A stretch of DNA of 64,000 nt from Antitrichia curtipendula (taxonomy: Eukaryota; Streptophyta; Bryopsida; Hypnales; Leucodontaceae). The notes beneath the pieces were generated by a model. It made no database searches. It had not been told where the DNA came from and saw only the letters and a list, made by a program, of their open reading frames with translations. Both the position numbers and the translations under genes were made by a program. Positions 22,016-33,457 of this stretch are shown here, in pieces. Within the stretch, counting starts at the first letter, position 1; each line of letters begins with the position of its first letter. The stretch spans positions 5,208,001 to 5,272,000 of the forward strand of contig OX579633.1 of NCBI GenBank assembly GCA_951230915.1, given 5' to 3'.

Positions 22016-25000
22016 ACCAAAATCATTGCAGAGGTGTTTGAAAGGAACAAGCTACCAGGGGGAATTTTTACTTGCGTCTGTGGGGGTGCTGAAATTGGTA
22101 ATGCCATTGCACATGACGTCCATATACCACTTGTGTCATTCACTGGCAGCACTAAGGTACTACCATTGACTGTCTGTTTTTGATGTAGGATTTAGTTGTT
22201 TCTAGATAAACTAATCTTGTATTGCAATTTATTTCATCTGTGTCAATGGTTACATGACGTTCGATACTGCGTCTTCTATTTCATGAGTTGAGAATTGAGG
22301 ATTGCAAATATTCTAGCATCTTCTTCATATCGTAGTGGACTATTTAACCCACAAGTGCCCAACCAAAAAATTGAAAGTCCACTTTGGATGATAATGATTC
22401 ATTATAGTATCTTTCTAAAGTTAGTTTTCGATTCAAAATGTAGCATGCAATTTCTTCTTTCTACTGGTACAATTTTTTGACCTTGAAGTTTCCCAACTGA
22501 TTGATTTCAAATCCATATGGAGCGGCACTTGGATCATTTTGCATTTAGGAGGATACAGATTAGCGCATAGTGAACAGAAGAGCACACTTACTCAGAACAA
22601 GTAATTGGTCGTCATATATTTGTTGATGTGTTTAGGAAACTAAGAAGGGCACATTTCGTAATTCAATTCATGCTTACATCTAAAACTGCCTCTAGTGTTC
22701 ATATCTAATTTGTTATATATATTTTTTGGAACTCAGGTGGGCTTGCTAGTACAAAGCATCGTGCATGCAAGGCACGGCAAGACTTTGCTGGAGCTGAGTG
22801 GGAACAATGCAATCATTGTGATGGACGATGCAGCGTTGCCACTTGCTGTTCGGGCCGTTTTATTTGCAGTGATTGGTACTGCTGGTCAACGTTGCACAAC
22901 CTGCAGACGTTTGGTAAACTCACTTCACTGTGGTTATGCTCTGTCAGTAAAATGCCTTGTCTAGGTCTATCTTCATTTTCATGTAGAGTACCCAATTCCT
23001 GACTTCATCAAAATGGAGGTAACAAGGAGGCTTCATCCTGAAACCAAATCAGTGGACTTTATAGATGAGTAGACATCAATGACTTATGTAAAGTTGGGAA
23101 GACCTAACTTTGTTTTTTTCAAAAGATTTATCAAATTTATTGATTAATTTTTTTGAAATAAATTCTAATTTTTTATTATTTAATTGTAAATTTGGACTTT
23201 TAGAGCCCTCTGCCTATGTTAAGTTAAAATGTAATAGATTCATGCAATCCTCATGTCAATTTCATTAATATTAAGTTATTGTTTGTGTGAAGTATTGGTG
23301 TTGACTTACTGTCAGTGCGATATTGGTGTCCTTGACGATAACTTGATATTATATTATTAACTTGTTATTAAGTTAACAATTACTAAATTAACGTTAACCT
23401 GACATTATCTTAATATTGATTTATGTTCTATTAGGTTAAAGTTAGTGTATCATTAATGATTTTGTGAATATAATTGGGGACCGTTTGAGATAGTTGCAGT
23501 ATTACTACTAATAAATTTCAGTTGATATTGGAGGCCTCCTAGCCTTTGTACTATTGGATATTTACACTCGTTCCCTGGTTCAGATTGTTCATAAGAAAGT
23601 TTACGATGAAATGTTGGAGCGTCTGCTTAAGGCATACAAGCAGATTAAAGTTGGAAATGCAATGGAAGAGATACCCTGTGTGGACCTCTTCATTCTAAAC
23701 TGTCCATGACGAGCTTCGAACAGGGCATTAAGAAAATCAAGGCTCAGGTAAGGATTCTGTTCCTCTGCATTGCGCTTTGTCACAAATGTATTACCACTGT
23801 CGACTCTTTTCAGTATTCCTGCTAGCTGATAGCATTAGATACCAGTGTTGTAGGGGTCCCCTTTTCTTCTTAGCTCTCACACTTGAGTTCCATGTACCAT
23901 TCATCATATTAAAGCCCAACTCTTACTCTGTTTGCCATTGGTTCATGGGTCCTTTACAAATTCTTTGCTATCAATCTTTCAGTAAATTTTGGGGGTCTGG
24001 CGTCCTGGGAAGCATTTTCGTCTTTTCCACGTCATTTGGAAGGGAGGAATGATCCTCTCATTTAAAGTTATCGTTAATACTTTTGGATGTTTCAGAAGGT
24101 TTTTTGAATTTGTTAGATGTTGAAGTGCAAATTTATGAATTCTAACTGGATGAGCTTTACAGGGAGGCAAGATTTTGACTGGTGGCCCATTAGTAGATCG
24201 TGATGGCAACTTTGTTGAACCAACTGTGGTCGAAATATCACATGACGCTGAAGTTGTGAGGGAAGAATTGTTTGGCCCCGTACTGTATGTCTTCAAAATC
24301 AAGGTGAGCCATGTTGGATGGGGATATATACATTTCTTCCTCTCTGGAATTTTCTAATGTGTGTTGTTGATTGTTTGAACTGTCTATCTTTACTCAGTCT
24401 TCTCCTTTGCAAGTCTTTGACATGATGCTAGTGGGCTTTATTTTCAGTCATTGGAAGAAGCCAGTGAGTTGAACAACTCAGTGCCACAGGGTCTCAGCAG
24501 CTCTATATTCACCCAGAGCCCAGAAACAATTTTCACTTGGATAGGGTTTGTTCTTCACATGTCTTCATTCTTTGTTCTAATGTATGTTTCATATGTTTTG
24601 TCATAAAGATAGACATTCTGCAAGTTCAGGATTTCAAGCTAGCAAATGAATGCCCATGTTAACCCCTACTACATTTTGGATAAACTTAGATATGCTATAC
24701 CACATGATGTCTACAACTTCTTTGAAGTTGATATTAAAAATGAACATATTCAGCATGGTTAGAAGAAACTATCTATACAATTGAACTTGAAAAATCTTCA
24801 AAGATTTTTTTGTAAAACCGATTTAGAAGCATTCAAATTTGAAAGACACCAAAAATGTATTTTTTATATAATAGTCTACGAATTTGAGAATAATGGGCTC
24901 TATTGTAAGGCACCATTAGAAAGCCAAGTTGCTCTCGAGTTCAGACATACCTGATATGCCTTCTGAAAAAATTATTATTGAATGAAAGTAGCGGCTGAAT

Positions 25001-26393
25001 GTGTTGGTCAGGACGTATATGTCGTGCTAGGAAAATAGAGCTGTGAAAATAGAAGGTGCCTGTATCAGAGGCGGTCATGTGTGTGGAGTCTCCTCATTAT
25101 ATTGACGATAGTTTGAGTTTGAATTGAGTTTGAGTTTGTACATGATAGTGATTGACATGCTTCTTTTTTTCTCTTGTTGCAGGCCTACAGGCAGTGATTG
25201 CGGTATAGTGAATGTGAACATACCAATCAATGGGGCTGAGATTGGAGGTGCGTTTGGTGGAGAGGAGGCAATAGGGGGTAGAAGGGAAGCAGGAAATGAC
25301 TCATGGAAACAATACATGCACCGTGCAACTTGGTACTCACGCGGCTTAGAATTCCTATCGTCTTTGAATTCCTGTATAGAGTGTATACGGGTGAATGCAA
25401 GAAAGACCGTCCACTTTGCGTAGCGTTTTCCACGATATTCATGTTTTTTTTGGGAGTACTGTATAATTAGAAAAACAATTTTAAAAAAATCTGAAAAATA
25501 TGTTCAATGTATACACCTTTAAGAAGAAGTTACCCTAGGAAGGAAAAGCATAGAAAAATTCTCTAAGTAGGAGAACTGAAAAAGTACAAAATCTCATGAA
25601 AATAGGTACTTTCACATTTTAATTTGTAAAAAATAGGAAAAACAATTTTTAAGGAACTAAAAATTGGCCATTTGGGAGGAATTTATAGGAAAGACATTTC
25701 ACCAAAAAAATGATCTTGAAACAATTTTGAATGTTCAGAACTGCGCGCGCAAGGGAGCCCTGTTTGCACGTATGTGGAGGGCATAAAATAAAATATTTTA
25801 AAATTTCCTTTGGTAGATACATGACTTCCTACTATGGGAATAGACCATAGAAATTTCAGGTCTAGATCATTAAGTTTGGATTCTCCCCAGTACTAAAAAC
25901 CCCTAAACTGCAAAGTGTGACAAATTAGCTAAATTGAAATTTAAATATAAAATGATTTTTAAATATTTTTGAAAAATAAGGGATCTAAACAAGATCAGGT
26001 TAGCCATCTCCAAAAAAAAAAATTCAAGTTAATTGGATTCATTCTTCAAAAGTTATAGCCGATAACAAGTCCGACACGTCAAGTGTGACAAAAAATAGTA
26101 CTAGTCTTTCTTGCATTCACCCATATGATCATACTTACATTGATAGGTCTCTTGAATCTGCGTCACCAAACAGGAACGAAAACTCCATTTTCCTTCGCTC
26201 CATTTCACTTTACCGTCTAATTATTCTCGTTATAGTTGGTGATTCTAAGTCTCGTACAAATAGGATTGGACAGACATGTTGAGAGATTGCCTCCTATATG
26301 TGCCCCGCTGATGTGAACCTTTTGATTTTCTACAGTACTATCAATTTTGGCAACGACCTACCGTTGGCACAAGGCATCAACTTCGGGGGCTGA
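22016..26393 (+). pseudogene. ALDH7 (antiquitin-type aldehyde dehydrogenase), 3' exons only
   Basis: Seven exon pieces with good splice borders give the C-terminal half of an ALDH7 enzyme: 22016-22156, 22737-22913, 23584-23747, 24163-24303, 24448-24545, 25183-25332 and 26336-26393. Landmarks are [25 protein letters not shown] with the general-base Glu, GTAGQRCTT with catalytic Cys, [33 protein letters not shown] and the terminal LPLAQGINFGG plus stop. Exon phases join correctly, including TG plus T giving Cys across the last intron. ALDH7 enzymes oxidise semialdehydes and stress-derived aldehydes. The third exon is 164 nt where 165 is needed: one base is missing near 23672, shifting the frame. 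All exons before TKIIAEVFERN are absent. The 5' exons of such a gene lie at 32422-32795 on the other strand. A 734-bp TIR element sits in the last intron. Confidence 0.85.
25389..26122. mobile_element. TIR element, 734 bp, in the last ALDH7 intron (TTGCAAGAAA-type family, copy 1)
   Basis: A perfect 19-bp inverted repeat bounds it: GGGTGAATGCAAGAAAGAC (25389-25407) and its complement at 26104-26122. The interior resembles 41515-42253 over most of its length, including GCGCGCGCAA, GGGAATAGACCATAGAAATTTCA and ACTAAAAACCCCTAAAC. It is noncoding, so it depends on another element for movement. The flanks (TATAC / ATATG) do not give a clean target duplication. Confidence 0.8.
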
Positions 26394-26706
26394 TTTGTTG
26401 AATTCTCAATTGTGCATGCGAATTGTACATACAAGGGCAACGTACCAAGTCGATGTTGCACATGAGACCTGTTTGTTTACTCTACAAGATGGTCTCATTC
26501 AAGAGACATAGAATGTCTTTCCAAACCTTGGAATTGCAATATTGTATTACTTCTCGTTCTCGTTGTTTATAGCGATCTATCAAGGTAGCTACTATAGTTC
26601 ATGTCAAGGCACTCCTAAAAACAACAATCATAGATGTTGATTATACGTAAGCTAGTAAACATTGACATTCAAGCTGGACCTCAAAAGTTTTCCATGAGAA
26701 GCTTAA

Positions 26707-27111
26707 CCCATTAAGGACCGTGGTTGATTTGGGGGGTGGGCAATCCTTTATATGGCCAATTGGGAGCAATTTTAAAACTTTTGAATGCAAGTGCCTATTG
26801 GAGATCTAACCGTACGGATGAAAGTGCTGTGCATGATATAGGATTTAGCATTGAAATTTTTGGTGAAGGTGCGTTGTAAAGCAGGAATTTTTAGCAAATC
26901 TTGGTGTAATTTCAGCCCCTGTTGTCTTGGTTTTTTCAACCCTCTGGCCACATGCCACCTCAGATTGGCCTAGTTATTGTCCTAAACTCTTCACTTCTCA
27001 ATTCCCCAGACCCGTCCCCTTTGCCACATCATCAAATTCATTGACATGCTCTCTCTACAAACCAAAAAGGACCCAAATCGACCACATAATAGTCGACCAG
27101 TTCTTAATGGG
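26707..27111. mobile_element. TTAA-flanked TIR element, 405 bp, piggyBac-like MITE
   Basis: TTAA at 26703-26706 and 27112-27115 flanks inverted ends CCCATTAAGGACC and its near-complement (right end GGTTCTTAATGGG type, one or two mismatches). A second inverted block, TGATTTGGGG against CCCAAATCGACC, lies further in. There is no ORF of note. The interior is unlike family A, but the target and CCC start are shared. Confidence 0.65.
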
Positions 27112-27289
27112 TTAAACCTGATTTCTTTTATTCAACTTTTGTAACCTTTCAAGATTATGTGGCTAATTTCTTTTCAAGGTATGTATCCAGATTTCCTGAA
27201 CTCGATATGTATTCAGGAAGTATTGTACATGGTTACTCTAACAGGTACATGTCCATTTTTTAGCAAGGCTATCTTTCGTGTGAAACTTT

Positions 27290-27432
27290 GAGCAGCCCCA
27301 TGGCAACTTGCCACAACTAGTCACTAGAGCATATCAATGGTATTAAGGAACCTCTGTCACAAAGCTAATTGGGAATGTCCTCCATTGACTTGCTTAACAG
27401 GGCTAGTGTGGCGAGTTGCAATGGGGCTACTC
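27290..27432. mobile_element. Small PIF/Harbinger-like MITE, 143 bp
   Basis: The left end GAGCAGCCCCATGGCAACTT pairs with the right end GAGTTGCAATGGGGCTACTC. The right flank is TTA (27433-27435); the left flank reads TTT, so the duplication is imperfect. It abuts the next MITE and shares its TTA. Confidence 0.6.
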
Positions 27433-27435
27433 TTA

Positions 27436-27758
27436 GAGCATCCCCACTCGTCTTGCAAAACGGATGACTTCTTAAGAGGGAGGGCTTCCAAGCCGGGTGG
27501 CTTGCATATTGGGACCATTTTGCAAGCCACCCCCGGCTTGCATATTGGCTTGCAAAACAACATAGGACAAAACACTATTCATCTTTCCACAACTTTAGGA
27601 CTCCTACAAGTCAATCCGTCTTGCAAAAGGGAGGTCCTACCATTTTGCAAGCCAAATTTTTGCAAGCTTTAGGTGGGGCGTACGGCTTGCAAAATACACG
27701 GCCTTGCATTTTGCAAACCAAATCCGCCTTGCATTTTGCAAGATGGGTGTTAATGCTC
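27436..27758. mobile_element. PIF/Harbinger-like MITE, 323 bp, with internal CTTGCAAAA repeats
   Basis: It is flanked by TTA at 27433-27435 and 27759-27761. The left end GAGCATCCCCACTCG continues into TCTTGCAAAAC, and the right end is its imperfect complement. The interior repeats CTTGCAAAA, TTTTGCAAG or GGCTTGCA about a dozen times on both strands, so it could fold extensively. It is noncoding. Confidence 0.7.
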
Positions 27759-27761
27759 TTA

Positions 27762-30700
27762 GCATTTCACTGCAAACCATGCTTTGTGAACCTACTCTAT
27801 AGTTTTACAATATTTCCATTGTTGAGGGTTAATTAATTATTCACATATTTGTTCAACTTTGCTAATTTATAGGAAGTCATTAAGGTAGGTACACCTAAAA
27901 CCGCCACTAATTGCTAATGTGCCTAATTGCTATTAATAGACTATTTAAATTCTCATAATTTCTTAATGGCAAGTGAAAGGAGGTTCCAATGCACTAAAGA
28001 ACTCGTCATTTGCATATTGGGTGCAAAAGTTATGAAGGAATAAAATTTGGTTCTAAAAATGCTTCTTCCACTTGGGTACAAAATTGATTTTGGAGATGTA
28101 TAATTAAGGAGTGAAGATGGTGCTTTAAGGTCAGTGGCACATTTGGAGGTGCCTACCTTACAGCCTAAATTGGCTCATTTTTAGTGCAGTAGTTATATCT
28201 TTTAGGTTCATCTTTAGTTTTTATGTTGAAGTTATTCTTTTCATTCATCTAAGTTGGAACATGTATTTAATAATCAATGGAGTACATCCCACAATTCTCA
28301 TTTCAAGAACCCCTAAGGACTTGATTTTTAATTGATTCAAATATTGAAGGTATAGAATTAAAGTCAAAGCCAAAAAGTGGCTAATGAGTAGACAAGCAAA
28401 CCTCCTTCCTATGCATTGAAAAATAGACTATTTTAATCCAATTATTTTTTAGAGAGTTCCTTGCATGTGTATGTACTTGGAAGTGGAAGCCCCTCCTCGA
28501 GCAACTATAGAAATTTCTAGAGAAGATGTTGATCCATGGATCACAAATGATGCCTTTCTAGTATATATGGCAGTCCTACCTTTGCTCTTGATCTAAATTT
28601 GAGCATTCAAATTTGCAACCAAATAATAGAATAAAGCTTATTGATTCTATTATTACTCCAATTTGGAAATTTGGAAAATTTTCCAATTGAATATATTACA
28701 GCCATTTGAATTTTAAATCTATTATCACGGTCTATTGCAATTCTAATAATAGAATGATATATAATTTTTTTACAGCATAATATACACCATGATGTTTTAC
28801 ACCATAATATACACATATAGTGCAAATTTTAGATTTTTTGTGCTTATTTTGTATTTGATATTAATTTTCTTCATTTTTTCTTCAAAATTCATGATAATTT
28901 TGTATTTTCACAAGAAAGATATGAAAATCTTATGACTTGTAAGAGGCACGTAATTTATCTTTGAAAAAAAAAATCTTTTTCTATGGCAAAATGGAGCATC
29001 TAGAATAGAAAATCTTAAAGTTTGACCACATGGTTATAGATTTGTGTGTTTCAAAGATAAATAGTAGAAGGAATCACATTGTGGGCTCAAAACACGAATG
29101 TCAATCTATACAAATGATTCCCATGCTACAAAGAATGGTGATTTAGAAAGAAAAAAATCATACCAAAAAACCGCACTATTCATTGAAGGTATATGTCGTG
29201 GAGATCCTAAAGAACTTTGAAGTCTCTAAAATAAAAATAGAAGTTCACTTTGGAGGCTAACATACAACAATAATAACTTCCAAAATACATTCTTATTTTC
29301 AAAATCATAAGATATGATATCTACTTCAAGATAAATTTTACAGAGTATTATTTTTCTTAAAATTCTAAATGATTCATATTATCGCTTGTGTCACCACTTT
29401 AGAAAAAGACAATGTGCTATTAAATATGTTTTTTCTTCATTTTTTGAGGTTTTTATCTAAAGCATTTATGCTATGCAACATGAATAGAAAAGATCCACAC
29501 CATCAACTTCAATTTTTTTTGTAGATACTTAACAAATCAATTTAAAAGCATTTCACTTTGAGAATTCACAATTCATCTTTTTAGCATACAATTTTTTTTG
29601 AGGAGAACAAAACTTAGCCAAATTAGCCAAAGATTTGATCAAGCCAATGATCATACAAACATCATTATAGTTTCTCCTAAAAGCATATTTTTAACACTGC
29701 AATAAAATCACACATCTATATTAATTTCCTAGAAATAATGCCTAAATTTCAATTTGTGATTTTCTTAAGCAAATAAAATCCATTCTACACTTTGTTCAAA
29801 GAAAATTTAATTTGAAAAAACAATTAAAATTATCTTCTTTAAATGTGTTACCTCAAGATGGATAGTGACCACAAAATAGTTGCATGGTTCATTAGGAGCT
29901 AATTCTAAAGTCTTAAAGCAAACACTTTTTACCATTTGGACAATGTTAAAGGTTTGCGTGGTATTCATGGTGGACCCTTGTCATGTGCGGAACCATTTTT
30001 GTAAAATAGTTTTTGAAATTTTTTGGAAACATTTAAAAAATAAATTGGAAATATATTTTCAGCAATTGAAAATCATGAATTTTAAGAAAATTATTTTTTT
30101 GGATGAGATATGTAATCACTATGAGTTTTCAAAGTGGAAGCTCTTTTAAACCATCGTAATCAAACCAAAATCTAGAAAATCAGGAGTTAACTAATGACAA
30201 TTAAGTAAGGGGATGCATTAATGACACTTTTGACAACACTTTCTAAGGAAGTCTACTTGTCAAGAATGAAACATTTTTGGATGTTTTCACCTTGGTCTGA
30301 TTGATACAAAACTAAAGAATTGATGTGTTGAAGTTCAATACTTCTCTACATTGTGGTTAAACATAATAGGAATATGCAAGGGATGATATGTAGCCCTTAG
30401 ATAGGTGAGAAGTGAATGGAAAATGTATCACAAAAAAAATTATAAACAAATGAAAAGCCACAAATGTTGTGCACAAAAAACAAATGCTTGCCACTTCTAT
30501 ATTGTCCATTTGTTGTAAACTATTTTCAATTAGTGAGAACCCACGTTACTTGCCATTCAAATACAAGAAGATCGCTTTGTAGACTAAGTAGATCAACCTT
30601 TTACCACCTAGATTTGTAATTTTGATATCTTGCACAATTTGTTTATTGTTGTCTGTATCTTTCAAAAATTAATTGAGTGGACTTAAATACAAGTAGAATT

Positions 30701-31146
30701 GTATTAATCTAATAAACATTGAAATTGACATGAATTTTCAAACATGTTTAGTATAAAAATATAAAAACGTTAATAGGCGGAGGTTGTCACCTCTTAAAAA
30801 GGTTCAAGATTAGTGACCTCTGATCTCATTTTATAAGCGTTTTGAAATCAAAAGTTTAACATTCTAAAAGCACCCCTTTTATTTTCTGAAATTAGAAATT
30901 GATCTAACAAGCTTTATTAACAACTAAGCCTACGTGAACCAATATTTAATGAACCACATCTTTATCAATTTTAAACCATCCATAAATACATAGAAACATA
31001 ATAGCACTCTTTTAACAATAGCATCCAATTGCTTGCCCAAAGAAAATGATTTATACACTCTTGTGAAAATGGGTGGGTGATTGGGTGGCGTATGTAAATG
31101 AGAGGGTCCAATACATGTCAGAATTAGATGATTGATACTACTAGTC
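27762..31146. other. Long AT-rich intergenic DNA, no gene recognised
   Basis: Several short open frames occur (for example 28607-28825 reverse and 29880-30149 forward), but none has a recognisable domain, and base composition is that of noncoding DNA. A GAGGG followed by TTAA near 27822-27831 could be another TTAA-type terminus. Nothing else was resolved. Confidence 0.4.
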
Positions 31147-31430
31147 TGATCTACTTGCGGGACGTTAAACCCGTCCCACAAAGTTGGGACCAACAACTTC
31201 AATTTATCCCGAGGTAAAATGCTGGAATTCTTTATTTTTCACATATGATTTTTTTGCAAATTTTGAATTCATATTTGGAATCAAAGACCCCCAAATTAGC
31301 TAGGAATGGTCTTTGATATACCTTAGAAATGGCTAATAATAGGGGGCTAATTTTTACTTTTATCCTTAAAACTACCTTGCGAGTCCCACTTTGTGGGACG
31401 GATTTAATGTCTGCGATCTAGATAGATAGA
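31147..31430. repeat. Imperfect inverted repeat with GTCCCACAAAGT core
   Basis: The left arm (about 31147-31190) reads GATCTACTTGCGGGACGTTA and on to ACCCGTCCCACAAAGTTGGG. The right arm (about 31379-31425) is its imperfect complement, CCCACTTTGTGGGACGGAT and on to GCGATCTAGATAGATAGATA. The arms are separated by about 185 bp of AT-rich DNA. A short GATA run follows the right arm. It could be two facing copies of one repeat end, or a foldback element. Confidence 0.55.
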
Positions 31431-32421
31431 TAGAAACTCCGGTCTCCAGAGGAGGCCGGCGTGAATAAAGTGTTTGTTCGTAATGACAATGAGCCAATGT
31501 CCACATGATCAAAGGCCATTGATGCAAAACTACTCTCCCCTTTCGAGAATAGACACTTTCGTAAACAGTAACCAAATTAAAAGTAACTAAAATTGAGGTG
31601 GTTGAAGGTGAAAATAGATTATAAATCTGAAATGTAGTGATGGAGGGTCACCAAGTCATGAGTCACACCGTGGTAAATCAACACTATGTCAGCGGCAACA
31701 AAAAGCTCCCCAAAAAACTGATCTCGAAGTTATCAGATAGACTTATGCAATAGAAAAAGGAAAAATTCGGCACATTAGCGTCGCTCTTGTCAACCACATA
31801 GTAACGAAAAATGACATCACCAACAAACAAGCTGCATTTCGGCAAAGCCTGTGGTTCAACCGCTCTATACAACTTCAATGTTCTATGACTAAAGGCTTAC
31901 CACATTAGAGGAAAACTAGAGGAAACTAAAGGATTGAAGTGGAAGCCCGTCAATACTCTATTAGAGCAAGTGGATTCTAGAAGAATGGAAAGAGAGACTG
32001 ACAAGTCCTTAGTTTCTTTCAGACATAGTTGAGCATCTTGCGAAAAGCAAGTATTCTTCGAGGTACTATTGCTTGGAAGTCCAAAAATGGTGAAAAGCAA
32101 GAACTTTTATTTATTGTTCATGCAAAGAGAGTGAGCTTGGCAAAACTGGTGTTGCCAGGCTACGATGTAGTTAGGTACCGCTTCTTTCAAAACCTTATTC
32201 AGCGCCAGCATTATCTAACACTTGTGATGACAATACAATCCATGAATTCCACAAACCCATGAGTTTCAAAACTGCTTGAATAAGTGAACCCCAAAAGAAA
32301 CTCCCAGCTCCAAAACGAGAAAGACATGTAGGCATGGTGTAATCTTGATCATGCCATTGATCCGGAACAAATCACAAAATGTCATATAAATTAATACAGA
32401 GACAAAGGGATGAATAATCAC
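31431..32421. other. Intergenic; site where further ALDH7 exons would be expected
   Basis: On the reverse strand this should continue the ALDH7 gene after its second exon, but no further ALDH7 coding sequence was found. Small open frames (31684-31878 and 31897-32100 reverse, 32029-32262 forward) show no recognisable family. Confidence 0.45.
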
Positions 32422-32795
32422 CAGCATCCACATTCGGCGAGCGCCCGCATAGGCCGTCATGCTCTCTTCATAATCTCCAAGAGAGGCTTCCCTCACAGTT
32501 GCAATTGGCTGCATGATACAATCCCACCTCCATTTCATCACAACATAACCTAAACCCTAAACTCACAGTTTCACACCCACGAACCAAACTTTTCCTAACT
32601 CAACAGAATTTTGCATGTGCACTTTCATGTGCTAAATCTCAAGTTCAATCTGACCTTGTTGTCAGATGGATTGACGGACGTAACAGTCGGGCCGTTTGCT
32701 CGCCACGCACCACCACCATAGCATTCCAGATTCTCCGGAGCAAGCCCTAACTTCGTCAGAAACCGATAGTCGTCTCTCTCAAATTTCACCCCCAT
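32422..32795 (-). pseudogene. ALDH7 (antiquitin-type aldehyde dehydrogenase), first two exons only
   Basis: Exon 1 (32795 down to 32655) starts with ATG and encodes 47 residues matching the ALDH7 N-terminus: a FLTKLGLAPENLECYGGGAW segment, then GPTVTSVNPSDNK. It ends at AAG followed by a GT donor. Exon 2 (32508 to 32422), after a TGCAG acceptor, gives PIATVREASLGDYEESMTAY and on to MWML, followed by GTGATT. The match to plant ALDH7 (IAEVxEASxxDYEE) is clear. No later exon follows on this strand. The 3' exons of an ALDH7 gene lie 6-10 kb away on the opposite strand. The two pieces do not overlap in protein coordinates, so they may be halves of one broken gene rather than two paralogs. Confidence 0.8.
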
Positions 32796-33457
32796 CTTGC
32801 TTCCTCCTATTGCACCCTATCAATTCAAGAGCATTCCATAAGTCTCTCCGAGGAAAATAACTCCACAATAATTAAGCAAACAACACCCAGAACAAAGACA
32901 CCAATTGCACCAACTGTCACAATGAAAAACACAATCAATGCAAATACTTGTTCGCGCTTACACACAACATCACCTCGATCGGAACAACTATTCAATACTA
33001 TTTAGAATCACCATCGAATTGCGCCCATAATTTAATATTCCGAAAGGGGAGAATGAATGCATGCGTTACCTGTGTACACGATCTTCAAATCCAATTCCTG
33101 AGAGCGCTCTCGATTTCAACGAAAATAGATCGCAATTCTTGAAAAAGAAATGGATCCCACACCGAGTTAGTCCAATTTCGGGGATTCGGGCACGTGAACT
33201 CCAAGAATTTGTCCCTAAACGCGAGGATTTGCTTATGGGGAAGCGAAAGAAAGGTTTCCAGGGGGTCTCAGGAGTGAGACTTGATGCTATGAATGGAAAA
33301 ATTCTGTCGCTATGGAGTGTAAAGGATTAGATTTTATAGTGGGATTTGATTCAATGCACCAGTTGGTGTGATGGAGTGATGTAATTGCGTTCATGAGATC
33401 AATCACGTGTGTCAATATGATCTGCCTCAGCTTTCGATGAGGCTAGTGACGCTTGCA
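32796..33457 (-). other. Probable former 5' leader and promoter of the ALDH7 gene
   Basis: This is the DNA immediately upstream of the ALDH7 start codon on the reverse strand. It includes a purine-rich leader (AGGAGGAAGCAAG just before ATG). No TATA box was fixed. The open frames at 32948 and 33061 on the forward strand have no recognisable features. Confidence 0.35.

Noticed and set aside
26927..27115. Small coding gene of 62 residues
   Set aside because: It lies inside a TTAA-flanked TIR element and ends in its terminal repeat; no domain is visible.
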